Notes: a model not told the origin generated them from the letters alone. Counted from the stretch's first letter, positions 44,589 through 52,939 are shown. The stretch: DNA of 64,000 nucleotides from CAVTPD01 sp963736575 (GCA_963736575.1 CAVTPD010000001.1:1798001-1862000), one strand, 5' to 3'. Numbers and translations are program-made.

Positions 44589-45193
44589 TGTTAGCTAATT
44601 CAATAATTGCATCACACAATAAGATAGCTCTTAATCCAGCTACTTTGCAAACTGATTCTACTGATCCTAACTATTACGCAAATTCTTTCCGTGCAGTTAG
44701 CTCACAATTAGCATTTAATCTTACTGAAGATAAATTACAATTACAGCTATTTGAAATCAAGCTAGGAGAATATTTTGAGATAGACATAAAAACTGAATCG
44801 CCAGGCACTATTTATTTCGCAAGAGGTAATAAACATATGGTTGAAAGCAGAATTGCAGTTGTTAACAATTACTTATTTTTTCACACTAAATACCCCGACA
44901 CTGATTATAGAGTGTTCTTCAATACAAATGTTATTTCCAACCCCTTGTCGTTCAACACACTTAGATTAAAAAAAGTAGGTGCTAAAACCTTGGAACTTTT
45001 TGTCAATGGGGTTTCTAAAGGTACAGCTTCATCTATTTTAGAAGGTGAATTTTTAGTCGGTGACTTGGTATGCTTGACGGGTAGTATTTTTAAAGTAAGA
45101 AGAATCTCATTTAACGGAAAAATAGAATATAATTTCAACGAAACTGGGAACGATCCAGTATGCTACGCAGAACCTTACCGACAAAAATTATGA
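44585..45193 (+). CDS. second tail fibre-like protein
   Basis: A 202-residue beta-rich protein (FRAVSSQLAFNLTEDKLQLQLFEIKLGEYFEIDIKTESPGTIYFARGN, then NTLRLKKVGAKTLELFVNGVSKGTASSIL), LamG/jelly-roll-like in appearance. The ATG at 44585 overlaps the previous stop, giving tight coupling. Fibre function is inferred from position. Confidence 0.55.
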   Translation: MMLANSIIASHNKIALNPATLQTDSTDPNYYANSFRAVSSQLAFNLTEDKLQLQLFEIKLGEYFEIDIKTESPGTIYFARGNKHMVESRIAVVNNYLFFHTKYPDTDYRVFFNTNVISNPLSFNTLRLKKVGAKTLELFVNGVSKGTASSILEGEFLVGDLVCLTGSIFKVRRISFNGKIEYNFNETGNDPVCYAEPYRQKL

Positions 45194-45471
45194 TACACAC
45201 ATTCACAAGAACAATTAACGGCACACCTGTAGAGATTAAAGCGTGTGCAAATCTTAAGGAACGAAACGAGTCTATCCAAGATCAAATAGCTAATGCAAGG
45301 GGGTTATGGCTATACATTGTAAGTGACCTTCATTACGAGGTTAGAGAAGGCCAGCAAGAAGATATGAAGATTAACTTCTCCACAAGAAACGTTAGTATAC
45401 CTATGATTAACAGGTATTTGAAACCTGATTTCTTCAAGTCCCAAAGGCAGAATACTTGCAACCTAATATGA
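45190..45471 (+). CDS. hypothetical phage protein
   Basis: A 93-residue protein (FTRTINGTPVEIKACANLKERNESIQDQIANARGLWLYIVSDLHYE). The ATG overlaps the previous stop (ATGA). Similar small genes follow fibre genes in Bacteroidetes prophages; the role is unknown. Confidence 0.55.
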   Translation: MIHTFTRTINGTPVEIKACANLKERNESIQDQIANARGLWLYIVSDLHYEVREGQQEDMKINFSTRNVSIPMINRYLKPDFFKSQRQNTCNLI

Positions 45472-45668
45472 ATTGGGATGAAGATCAGTTTCTGCAATTC
45501 TATAACATGACAGATATTTTATTCAGTCTAGGAGAAGACATTTTAAGAAGGTCGTTAAACGGTATGTTAGAAAAAGAGGGCGCTTTGTACCTGTTCCATC
45601 CTGTCACACTAGAGGCAATCACAGATGAAATGGAAATGCAAAATGCTTTAGCCGCACTACAAGCTTAA
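45468..45668 (+). CDS. small hypothetical phage protein
   Basis: A 66-residue helical protein (NWDEDQFLQFYNMTDILFSLGEDILRRSLNGMLEKEGALYLFHP) starting on an ATGA overlap with the previous gene. No function is recognised. Confidence 0.5.
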   Translation: MNWDEDQFLQFYNMTDILFSLGEDILRRSLNGMLEKEGALYLFHPVTLEAITDEMEMQNALAALQA

Positions 45669-45672
45669 AATT

Positions 45673-46209
45673 ATGAAAGTATACTTCATTAAAAATACTA
45701 GCAGAAATCCTCTTAAAAGGATAATGCCTTTTCTAATACAATTGGCACAGACTATTGATCTGCTTTTCCGTGAGGGAAAAATGAAATGGGTAAGCGGTCA
45801 CCATGTAGCCGTAGAAGTTGAAGGTGAAGTTTGGGAAGCTGTTGCTGAAGGCTTTGTACAAACTACTAAGTCTGCTTTCAGAATTGATTATTTCAAACGT
45901 AAACACTACAAAATAGTAGACGAAATAGAGCTTCAAAACATTGATTTTCAGCGTTTCAAACTAATCAAAAACACAAAGTACGATTATTATAGCCTACTGT
46001 TTTCTCATTGGGTACAGTCGCTCAGTCAAATTGCGCTGTATGGGCTTAGTTACGGCTTCATCCGCTCTGGCTTTTGGATAGGCCGGAAAGGAACATCGGC
46101 TTACTCAGCTATCTATTGCAATGAAGCTGTAGCTTTCGTTATTAACCAGCCATACTGGTGGAAACAATTACCTTATCAAACTATAAACTTTGCTAAAAAT
46201 GGAAAATAG
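45673..46209 (+). CDS. possible permuted NlpC/P60 (papain-fold) protein
   Basis: A 178-residue protein with a His-first, Cys-later pattern: SGHHVAVEVEGEVWEAVAEGFV and, 100 residues on, YCNEAVAFVI preceded by YDYYSLLFSHW. This is the order in circularly permuted NlpC/P60 (YiiX-like) proteins. It may cleave or modify cell-wall peptides or lipids; the assignment is tentative. It overlaps the next membrane gene by 11 bp. Confidence 0.45.
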   Translation: MKVYFIKNTSRNPLKRIMPFLIQLAQTIDLLFREGKMKWVSGHHVAVEVEGEVWEAVAEGFVQTTKSAFRIDYFKRKHYKIVDEIELQNIDFQRFKLIKNTKYDYYSLLFSHWVQSLSQIALYGLSYGFIRSGFWIGRKGTSAYSAIYCNEAVAFVINQPYWWKQLPYQTINFAKNGK

Positions 46210-46942
46210 CACACTAACATTAATCTTCTTCACGCTTATAATGACATTTGTGGAGTACCTAATTTTTGAAGCAAAAATTAGCAGAGCATTGAAGCCCTAT
46301 TCAGGTTGGAAGAAGTTCTTCCTTGTTGCCGTGGGTTTGGTTTTTACTACTCTAATTAACGGCTTGGTTTTCGGTTTTGGGATGCTAATAGATTGGCTAT
46401 CTGTTTGGGAGTTCATGAAGCACTTGCCAGAATTAGTTTACATAAAGCCTAAAATATGGCACAGGCAAACAGCTCATGTAATGCTTATAGGTTGCGCTCC
46501 ATTGGCTTTAATTGCATTGGCTATTAGTCAGGCTCTATACTATGCAAAAGGAAATAAAGGAGTAACACACCCATTAATCTTGTTATGGCTGAAGAACATC
46601 CACCGGATCACATGGTTTAGAAATGCGCTGTTCTTCCTGGTATTCATATTAGCCAATTACCTAGGCTTCTTTATGTGGGTGAAGTTTGCGTTAATCCATG
46701 CTGTCGTAATTAGCTACTTAGCTATGTTTTGCGTGCGCTCATTTGATTGGCAGAAATGGATTAACCGAGGTTCCGGCCTTCCAGACATAGACCCTAACGA
46801 AGACAAGACCACAGAGCTAGTGCTCCCATTCATTCGCAAGCACATAGAGTTGCCTAGATGGAATTCCAAAATGGATAGGATAAGGGATTGGGTCTGTACG
46901 CCTGTTTTAATTTCACTTTCAATCTATTTAATATTTCTATAA
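46199..46942 (+). CDS. polytopic membrane protein
   Basis: A 247-residue protein with about five or six membrane segments (TLTLIFFTLIMTFVEYLIF; FFLVAVGLVFTTLINGLVFG; VMLIGCAPLALIALAI; ALFFLVFILANYLGFFMWV; LISLSIYLIFL). It is unusual inside a tail operon, between fibre and baseplate genes. No family is recognised. Confidence 0.6.
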   Translation: MENSTLTLIFFTLIMTFVEYLIFEAKISRALKPYSGWKKFFLVAVGLVFTTLINGLVFGFGMLIDWLSVWEFMKHLPELVYIKPKIWHRQTAHVMLIGCAPLALIALAISQALYYAKGNKGVTHPLILLWLKNIHRITWFRNALFFLVFILANYLGFFMWVKFALIHAVVISYLAMFCVRSFDWQKWINRGSGLPDIDPNEDKTTELVLPFIRKHIELPRWNSKMDRIRDWVCTPVLISLSIYLIFL

Positions 46943-47811
46943 TGGCCAGAAGCACAAAGGAAATATATGAGTTGATGCGCAGCAAGCAAGCCAGCTTATT
47001 GCAACTCTCGGGAGTATTAGACCCGGCAGAATCTTACGATGATTATATAGATAAGGTAAAGTCAAACTCTAAGCTATCTGACCACAGTCACATGCTTTAC
47101 CAGTTTGCGTACCATGCCAGCATGCAGGAGCAGCTGTGGGATGAGTACAGAGCAGAAATACAAGCTCTTGCCGATTCTGAAGAGATTGGTACCGGACCGT
47201 GGTTTGAGCGCATTCTAGATGAGTTCCAAGTGTTTGATGAGCCTATTGTAATCGATGGTAGAACAACCTATGCTGTAATCGATGAAAGCAAACGCATAGT
47301 TGCCCGTCGTTCTGTAGATGTTAACTCAGATGGTGTCTATGTGATTAAGGTGGCAAAAGAAAATGCGCCAGGTGTTTATGGACCATTGGATGATACACCA
47401 GGAAACGATGAGTACGGTTCTTTACAAAGCTATCTAACAAAAAGGATGTTTTTAACCAATGGTCAGCAGTTCGATTTAATAAGTATAGATGCGGATAGGC
47501 TTAGATTATACGGTACCGTATTTTACGATGCTGTGTTGGATATTGATGACGTGAAAGCATCGGTGAAGGCTTCAATAGATAACTATTTAAACAACTTAGA
47601 TTTCTCGGGTAAAGTTTATCTACAGAAGATTACAGATGCTATACAGGCGGCTACTGGTGTTAGAGATGTTTCTCCTCTTGGTATGAACGGATACAGTTCC
47701 GGTACACCGGTACCAGCCGAACAATTTTACGATCCTGAGTCCGGTTATGTAATTGAAGACCCGGCAGCAACTTTCTTAACTATATTACAATTTCAAGTGT
47801 TTGAAGGATGA
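46942..47811 (+). CDS. baseplate protein (Mu gp47/gpJ-like)
   Basis: A 289-residue protein with the baseplate-J-type layout: an N-terminal helical region, a central strand-rich part (ARRSVDVNSDGVYVIKVAKENAPGVYGPLDDTPGNDEYGS), and a C-terminal DIDDVKASVKASIDNYLNNLDFSGKVYLQKITDAIQAATGVRDV helix pair. The ATG at 46942 directly follows the membrane-protein gene. Position after the wedge genes supports the call. Confidence 0.75.
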   Translation: MARSTKEIYELMRSKQASLLQLSGVLDPAESYDDYIDKVKSNSKLSDHSHMLYQFAYHASMQEQLWDEYRAEIQALADSEEIGTGPWFERILDEFQVFDEPIVIDGRTTYAVIDESKRIVARRSVDVNSDGVYVIKVAKENAPGVYGPLDDTPGNDEYGSLQSYLTKRMFLTNGQQFDLISIDADRLRLYGTVFYDAVLDIDDVKASVKASIDNYLNNLDFSGKVYLQKITDAIQAATGVRDVSPLGMNGYSSGTPVPAEQFYDPESGYVIEDPAATFLTILQFQVFEG

Positions 47812-48272
47812 AATACGAAGTTGACATAAAGAAATCATTATGGGAAACGCTTCTACCGCATAAGCGGCACGAGAAAAGAATAGCCTTGATAGAGCTGTAT
47901 CTTTCGCACTTTCAAACCATGAATAATGAATTTGTACAGTTTGTAGACGAAACGCGTGAGCGTGTTAATATTAGTTGCGAGACAATAGTTCTGGAGTGGT
48001 TTCTCAATAAAAAGTTTGACCCTGACTTTGAAAACAACTGGCCAAATACGAAGAGAATTTATATTCAGAGTGCCAATGTAACTATACCGGCACAATACAG
48101 TTGGCTTGATATTGAAGCAACGGAAGAAGAAATCAGTTACACAAAGGCAGAAGAAAACGAAGCGTATTTTGAGCCGGAGTTTTCCTTTCTTCAATCTGAA
48201 GGAGAAGAACAAACAGGAAATACAGTGTATTATCCGGCTTCTATGATGACAGCTAACCAGGAAACCAAATGA
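47808..48272 (+). CDS. baseplate-associated protein (Mu gp48 position)
   Basis: A 154-residue protein (KHEKRIALIELYLSHFQTMNNEFVQFVDETRERVNISCETIVLEWFLNKKFDP), overlapping the previous gene by 4 bp. It occupies the gp48 position and may connect baseplate and fibre. There is no sequence recognition. Confidence 0.55.
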   Translation: MKYEVDIKKSLWETLLPHKRHEKRIALIELYLSHFQTMNNEFVQFVDETRERVNISCETIVLEWFLNKKFDPDFENNWPNTKRIYIQSANVTIPAQYSWLDIEATEEEISYTKAEENEAYFEPEFSFLQSEGEEQTGNTVYYPASMMTANQETK

Positions 48273-48331
48273 TGGGATTACTAAGAAGGTATGTTTTTAT
48301 GTTTGTAGACATTGAACCACAAGATTATTAG
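48269..48331 (+). CDS. possible 20-residue micro-gene
   Basis: ATG at 48269 overlaps the previous stop (ATGA) and runs to TAG at 48331; the next gene begins 2 bp later. It encodes MMGLLRRYVFMFVDIEPQDY. The tight coupling is like its neighbours, but it could be chance. Confidence 0.3.
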   Translation: MMGLLRRYVFMFVDIEPQDY

Positions 48332-48333
48332 TT

Positions 48334-49146
48334 ATGAAAGAATTTATAGCCAAAACAGGCGGTATAAGAGAATATAGCTTTGAAGATTTATGCAAAGCAC
48401 AAAATGAAATATTAAAAGCTGTACAAGATCAATATAAGGATTTAGGCGATTTTATATTTTCGGGTTGTGTGATATCTGGAAGTTCTGGAGCTTATACCAT
48501 TAGTGCAGGCCTTGTTTATTTAGGTGGAAGATTGCGTGTTTTTGATCAGGTAAATGGAATAGAATCTTTCCCCAAATACATAGTGCCTTCTGTTGTTGCT
48601 GAAGATAGCCGAGTATTTAAGTTAGGCGAAACCAAAACGGTTGTTGATAATCACAAAGCAGTCTTATCAGACGATGATGGAGGTGGTGCGGCTATCTTGG
48701 TTAATTCAGGAGCTGCTAACCGTTATTTTGATGTTATACAAGATAGCGGACATCGTCTAGTAACCGATCAACAAATTTCAGAATGGGAATATGGAAGCAA
48801 TCAAAGTGTTAGTATAGTAGGTTCAGGTATAGAATCCGGGGTTATCTCTTTTATCAATAAATATAATGTTGTGAACTTTTCAATGGTATTATCTATATCA
48901 GCTGCTTGGATAGCTTCTTATAATCCGGGTGATGTAATTGGAAGTATTCAATCAGGTTTTCCACAGAGAAGTGGCAGAAATACTTCTATTAAGCTTACGA
49001 GTAGCATTAATGGTTCTTTTGCTGTTATAGATATTGCGTTTAGTCTATTTACAGGCCAATTAATGTTACTTAAAAAAGAAGTGTTTAGTTATCCTAACTC
49101 TGGGTTTAATCATTATTTTCAAACCACAGGGAGTTATATTCTTTAG
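48334..49146 (+). CDS. terminal tail fibre-like protein
   Basis: A 270-residue protein: a helical N-terminus (IREYSFEDLCKAQNEILKAVQDQYKDLGDFIFSGC), then a long beta-rich region (SGAYTISAGLVYLGGRLRVFDQVN). It is like phage fibre C-termini that mediate host binding. It is the last structural gene before the methylase. Confidence 0.6.
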   Translation: MKEFIAKTGGIREYSFEDLCKAQNEILKAVQDQYKDLGDFIFSGCVISGSSGAYTISAGLVYLGGRLRVFDQVNGIESFPKYIVPSVVAEDSRVFKLGETKTVVDNHKAVLSDDDGGGAAILVNSGAANRYFDVIQDSGHRLVTDQQISEWEYGSNQSVSIVGSGIESGVISFINKYNVVNFSMVLSISAAWIASYNPGDVIGSIQSGFPQRSGRNTSIKLTSSINGSFAVIDIAFSLFTGQLMLLKKEVFSYPNSGFNHYFQTTGSYIL

Positions 49147-49154
49147 CTTAAAAA

Positions 49155-49222
49155 TGTCGCACAGAGCAATGGAAAGTGTTTTAATTAATCTATATATCTA
49201 TGAAAAAGAATTCTGTGCGACA
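49155..49222. repeat. inverted repeat spanning the dam start
   Basis: TGTCGCACAGA (49155-49165) and TCTGTGCGACA (49212-49222), 11 bp perfect. The right arm overlaps codons 5-8 of the methylase, so its ATG (49200) lies in the loop. The same 9-mer GTCGCACAG recurs after the gene. Confidence 0.75.
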
Positions 49223-49991
49223 GAAGACTCCCGTTTCTTATTATGGCGGGAAACAACAATTACAGGCTGAAATACAGCCAAGAATACCTGAACACCGGGT
49301 ATATACAGAAAGCTTCGCAGGCGGTTTGGCTACGTTTTTTGCGAAGGAGCCTTCTAAAGTTGAGGTTATTAACGATTTAGATGGCAGTATTGTGAATTTC
49401 TATGAAGTCTTAAAGCTGGAGTATCTTAAGCTTTATGAACTAGTACAGACCACACTACACTCTAGGCATGCTTACGAAGACAGCTTGGTGATATACAAGT
49501 ATCCCCACTTGTTTACTAAAGCAAGAAGAGCATGGGCATTTTGGGTATTAACTAACCAGGGCTTTGCAAGTAAGATCGGCAGCTGGGGTTATGATAAGTC
49601 AAGTGGCTCCTCTGAACGCAAAATACAGAACCGTAAGCTTACGTTCGGTTTGCATCTTGCTAAACGCTTAGAGGACACTCAAATCGAGTGTAATAACGCC
49701 TTAAAAGTAATTCAGTCTAGGGATTGCCCTGACGCTTTTCATTTTGTTGATCCTCCGTATTTTAATTCCAATTGTGGGCATTATGGTGGATATAGTTTAG
49801 AGGATTTTACAGCACTTTTGGAGCTTTTATCTACTATACAAGGTAAGTTTTTACTCTGTTCTTACGACTCAGATGTTTTATCTGATTTTGTAGAGAAGTT
49901 TGGATGGAAGCAAATCAAAAAGCAAATGCCAGTTTCGGCAGATAAATCCAAAAAAAAGCAGAAGGTCGAGGTGATAACAATGAATTATTAA
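49200..49991 (+). CDS. dam: Dam-type DNA adenine N6-methyltransferase (D12 class)
   Basis: A 263-residue methyltransferase. It has the SAM-binding motif YYGGK near the N-terminus, TESFAGGLATFF (motif I), INDLDGSIVNFYEVL, and the catalytic VDPPYFNS (DPPY at 184-187). It would methylate adenine in a sequence-specific way; the specificity cannot be read. It is the rightmost prophage gene, the place of mom in Mu, so modification protecting phage DNA is inferred. Its start lies inside an inverted repeat. Confidence 0.9.
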   Translation: MKKNSVRQKTPVSYYGGKQQLQAEIQPRIPEHRVYTESFAGGLATFFAKEPSKVEVINDLDGSIVNFYEVLKLEYLKLYELVQTTLHSRHAYEDSLVIYKYPHLFTKARRAWAFWVLTNQGFASKIGSWGYDKSSGSSERKIQNRKLTFGLHLAKRLEDTQIECNNALKVIQSRDCPDAFHFVDPPYFNSNCGHYGGYSLEDFTALLELLSTIQGKFLLCSYDSDVLSDFVEKFGWKQIKKQMPVSADKSKKKQKVEVITMNY

Positions 49992-49993
49992 TG

Positions 49994-50113
49994 ATTCCCG
50001 GATGCGTCGCACAGAGCGTAATTAATCAAGCCAGTGTGGAGACCTTGCGGTTACTCCCATCCGGGTAATAATTTCCTCCACTGACTTGATTGTGATTGTG
50101 TAAACTGTGCGAC
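49994..50113. other. highly structured, potentially pseudoknotted segment after dam
   Basis: Three interleaved inverted repeats: CCCGGATG (49997-50004) with CATCCGGG (50058-50065); GTCGCACAG (50006-50014) with CTGTGCGAC (50105-50113); and AATCAAGCCAGTGTGGAG (50024-50041) with CTCCACTGACTTGATT (50076-50091). The first pair crosses the other two, giving a pseudoknot if transcribed. It could be a non-coding RNA, terminator or recombination site. Confidence 0.6.
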
Positions 50114-50198
50114 AATTCAAAGTTAATATTTTTAAAAATTTAAACGCCCGTTAAGTGAACTTTAAGTTAAAAATAATCACATTGTAAGCTGTTAGGGG

Positions 50199-50213
50199 GG
50201 TTGAAATTTGACC
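50199..50213. promoter_or_regulatory. dyad site near the right prophage end
   Basis: GGTTGAAATTTGACC, sharing GAAATTTG with the dyad at 11803-11817. Both lie just inside the transposase-type sites. Confidence 0.4.
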
Positions 50214-50219
50214 TACCCC

Positions 50220-50263
50220 AAATTGTGACGTTTGGTTTTAATTATTGTGACGAATGGAATTCG
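50220..50263 (-). promoter_or_regulatory. candidate right-end transposase sites (two abutting copies)
   Basis: The inner site 50220-50242 is the reverse complement of ATTAAAACCAAACGTCACAA plus TTT. The outer, more divergent copy (TGACG core at 50248-50252) follows about 22 bp further out, and both contain CGTCACAAT on the complement strand. Abutting R1/R2 sites are the Mu attR layout. Confidence 0.6.
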
Positions 50264-50272
50264 CGATCTTAT

Positions 50273-50743
50273 TTATTAAAAAAATAATTAACTCGTAAAA
50301 CACTATAAAACAAATACTTATGAAAAAATCAATCTAAATAATAAGATTCTTGATACCAATATTCAGATTTGCTACAAAATCTAATCTTTTATTGCAGCAT
50401 GTTTAATTTATAACAGACCGAATAAACACATTAAGTGTTTATTAATAGAAATAAAAAGCACATAAGATATCCTAGTTGAAACCACCAATTAGTAAAGTAT
50501 AAACGATTATAGCGCGTGTTCAGCTAAGAAAAGGAGGCTAATCTCGTAAGCGACGAGATCCCTCCTTTTCGCATTTATAAGCAAGTTAGTTTTTAAATCT
50601 ACTACCCCAAAATAAACTGAAAAGCAAAATTAATGTCATCTCTTTTTTTGAGATTTCTATTTTAAAAAAACACCCTACTACTTAAAGTGGTTTACTTGTA
50701 TTTGCCGGTAAGAAGTAATAAGAAAACCTGGTGATTATGGGTT
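50273..50743. other. host intergenic stretch right of the prophage
   Basis: About 470 bp of AT-rich DNA with no convincing gene. It holds a strong hairpin at 50528-50570 and lies downstream of the leftward MATE gene. Confidence 0.6.
50528..50570. terminator. nested GC-rich hairpin, possible host terminator
   Basis: GAAAAGGAGG (50528-50537) with CCTCCTTTTC (50561-50570) encloses an inner ATCTCG/CGAGAT hairpin. It is downstream of the MATE gene by about 170 bp and could end transcription, or be an unrelated structured element. Confidence 0.5.
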
Positions 50744-52114
50744 TTAGATGATTTCTTTTTTTAAGACAATGTTCTTCTTCCAAGCTCCAGATTTGTAATA
50801 AATAAAACCTAAACCAGCCGCTAATAAGTTAGATATAGGAAAAGCCCACCAAATACCTTCATAACTCAATGTTGTTTTTTCGGATAAAATAAAAGCTACG
50901 GGAAAACGTACAATCCATAAACTAAAAATGGATATTAACATAGAAACTTTAGTTAATCCAACCCCGTTAAATACACCATTTAGTACTTGTTGAATACCCA
51001 ACAAACCAAAGCTAGGCGCCATAATTTTTATAAATAAAGCACCATCTTTTATTACTTGTGGATCATTCGGAATAAAAAAACCGGTTAGATCTTCCGCAAA
51101 AAAGAACATTAATAAACCAATGAATGTTAAACCTATCATGGCAATCCAACTACTTAGGTCTCCAACTTTTTCGGCCCTATCTATTTTACCCGCACCTATA
51201 TTTTGCCCCACCAAACTAGTGGTTGCAATAGAGAAACCTAACGCTGGTATAATCACTAAACTTAAAATTCTGGCGCCTACACCATATGCTGCCACCACAC
51301 CATTTTCGTAACTGGTAACCAACATAATCATAACCGCCATACCAGCTGCTCTAGTAGATTGATCTAAACTGGCGGGAATCCCAAGGGCAAATAGTTTTTT
51401 GATCCACGGAAAATCAAATTTCATTTCCGAAAGAGTAATTTTGATGCCTTTTTTACCTCTGAATAGAATCCATATACCCGCAAAAGCAGATAAACCTTGT
51501 GTTATAATACTTGCCACCGCGGCACCCGCAACACCATAAGCAGGTATTGAACCATAACCGAAGATAAATAATGGGTCTAATAAAAGATTTAGAATAACTG
51601 TTGCCAATACAATGTACATGGGAAAAATAACATTGCCGATGCCACGCATTAAGGATTGGAACACAAAAAACATAAACAGAAAGATGAACCCCCATGAAGA
51701 AACCTGAAAATACTCAACGGAGTCTTTTAGTATTTCTGGGCCAGCACCTACAAGCACCATAAGTGGTTCTGCCATAAAATACCCAAATAAAGCCAAAAGG
51801 ATAGATACACAAAAGACAACTAATACAGTTTGTGAGGAACTGTAATTAACTTGGTCTTGATCTTTAGCTCCTTTAGAATGAGAAACCATAACCGTACCTG
51901 CCAGTGTTAATCCACCGCCAATAGAAAGCACTAAAAACAATATTGGAAAACTTAAACTTACACCAGCTACGGCATTAGCACCCAACCTACCCAACCAAAA
52001 TGTATCAATCAACTGATACATAGTCTGTAACACGTTGGCCATTATTATAGGAAAGGCTAAACTCACTAACGAGTTTATAATCTTTCCCTCTGTGTAATTT
52101 TTTTGATTCTGCAT
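50744..52114 (-). CDS. MATE family multidrug exporter
   Basis: A 456-residue inner-membrane antiporter with about 12 membrane segments. Family features: LVSLAFPIIMANVLQTMYQLIDTFWLGRLGANAVAGVSLSFPILF near the start and LFALGIPASLDQSTRAAGMAVM in the second half. It exports drugs or metabolites against Na+ or H+. It is monocistronic and nearest to the prophage on the right. Confidence 0.93.
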   Translation of the reverse strand: MQNQKNYTEGKIINSLVSLAFPIIMANVLQTMYQLIDTFWLGRLGANAVAGVSLSFPILFLVLSIGGGLTLAGTVMVSHSKGAKDQDQVNYSSSQTVLVVFCVSILLALFGYFMAEPLMVLVGAGPEILKDSVEYFQVSSWGFIFLFMFFVFQSLMRGIGNVIFPMYIVLATVILNLLLDPLFIFGYGSIPAYGVAGAAVASIITQGLSAFAGIWILFRGKKGIKITLSEMKFDFPWIKKLFALGIPASLDQSTRAAGMAVMIMLVTSYENGVVAAYGVGARILSLVIIPALGFSIATTSLVGQNIGAGKIDRAEKVGDLSSWIAMIGLTFIGLLMFFFAEDLTGFFIPNDPQVIKDGALFIKIMAPSFGLLGIQQVLNGVFNGVGLTKVSMLISIFSLWIVRFPVAFILSEKTTLSYEGIWWAFPISNLLAAGLGFIYYKSGAWKKNIVLKKEII

Positions 52115-52223
52115 GTAGTATAAAAGTACAAACTCAAGCGTTTATTTAGCTTAGAAATAAAGAAGAAATAAAAGACGTCTATTCTTATTACTCCACAAGC
52201 AAACAAATTTATAAAAACGTGTT

Positions 52224-52619
52224 TCAGATAATTTTTTGAATAATTTCACTTAAACTATCCGTCAATCGCTTTAAAATAATAGTGATGATTCTCTTATTAA
52301 GATCTGTTGATAAAGCATGGTATTGCTTTAGCTCTTCCATAGTAAATTCACTAACTACAGCACCCAATAAGAATGGACGAAATGTTTGGTCTTTTTGCAA
52401 TGCGGTTTCCAAATAATTGACTTGTTTCTCAGCCGTCAATTCTTGAAAATTAGCTTTGTTATTCTTAATGTAAAAAGCAGAAACCGTTATTAACCATTCG
52501 TGCTTTAATTTTATCACCGGCCGTATAACTTCATTCTGAAATTGTTCACCAGTAGTAGTTGATGGGTAAACTTTTGCTAGTTGAATCTTTTCTCTTTCCA
52601 TGAACCTCAAACGTAACAT
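52224..52619 (-). CDS. conserved hypothetical protein
   Basis: A 131-residue, mostly helical protein (LKHEWLITVSAFYIKNNKANFQELTAEKQVNYLETALQKDQTFRPFLLGAVVSEFTMEELKQYHALSTDLNKRIITIILKR). No domain is recognised. ATG at 52619 or 52601 are both possible; the latter starts with MEREKIQLAKV. Confidence 0.65.
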   Translation of the reverse strand: MLRLRFMEREKIQLAKVYPSTTTGEQFQNEVIRPVIKLKHEWLITVSAFYIKNNKANFQELTAEKQVNYLETALQKDQTFRPFLLGAVVSEFTMEELKQYHALSTDLNKRIITIILKRLTDSLSEIIQKII

Positions 52620-52939
52620 ATAAGGTTTTGGTTCGAGCTAAAGATTGAAGAAAAAAATAAATTTAAACCTATGCTTTTATGGGAAACTGATTAGCCTTGA
52701 TAACAACTAAAAAACCCACTCAATTGTACATTACTTAGATTGGTCTAATGATAGGCTTTAAAGACGTAATGTATTTTGATAGCAACAGGCCTTTTCCAAA
52801 GAAAAACAAACTGAAGAGTAATAAAACTGCTTTTTACATCCAAAAAAAGCAGTCTATCTCTTCATTTAATTACTCAAAATAACAGCATAAAATTAGCTTC
52901 TATACTATTCTCTTAAATAGATAAGGGTCAAAATGGCTA
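52620..52939. other. intergenic stretch of about 320 bp
   Basis: AT-rich, no gene. It is downstream of the FAD-dependent dehydrogenase gene. I see no clear terminator hairpin. Confidence 0.5.

Larger units (their letters stand above)
11757..50272. mobile_element. Mu-like transposable prophage
   Basis: A continuous block of about 38.5 kb with the Mu gene order: repressor, DDE transposase, MuB-like ATPase, Gam, GemA-like protein, terminase, portal/MuF, protease, capsid, lysis, sheath, tube, tape measure, baseplate, fibres and a modification methylase. Termini were set from transposase-type sites. L1 (11767-11787) and L2 (11855-11875) are on the left; two abutting sites (50220-50242 and about 50243-50263) are on the right. 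Measured from the CGTCA core, the sequence ATAAG occurs at the same distance outward at both ends (11758-11762; complement of 50268-50272). No clean 5-bp target duplication could be fixed because both flanks are T/A-rich. All expected modules are present, so it may be inducible. Confidence 0.93.

Noticed and set aside
11741..50280. TTATT as target-site duplication
   Set aside because: TTATT occurs at both flanks but the sequence is so A/T-rich that several such matches exist, and they give unequal end distances.
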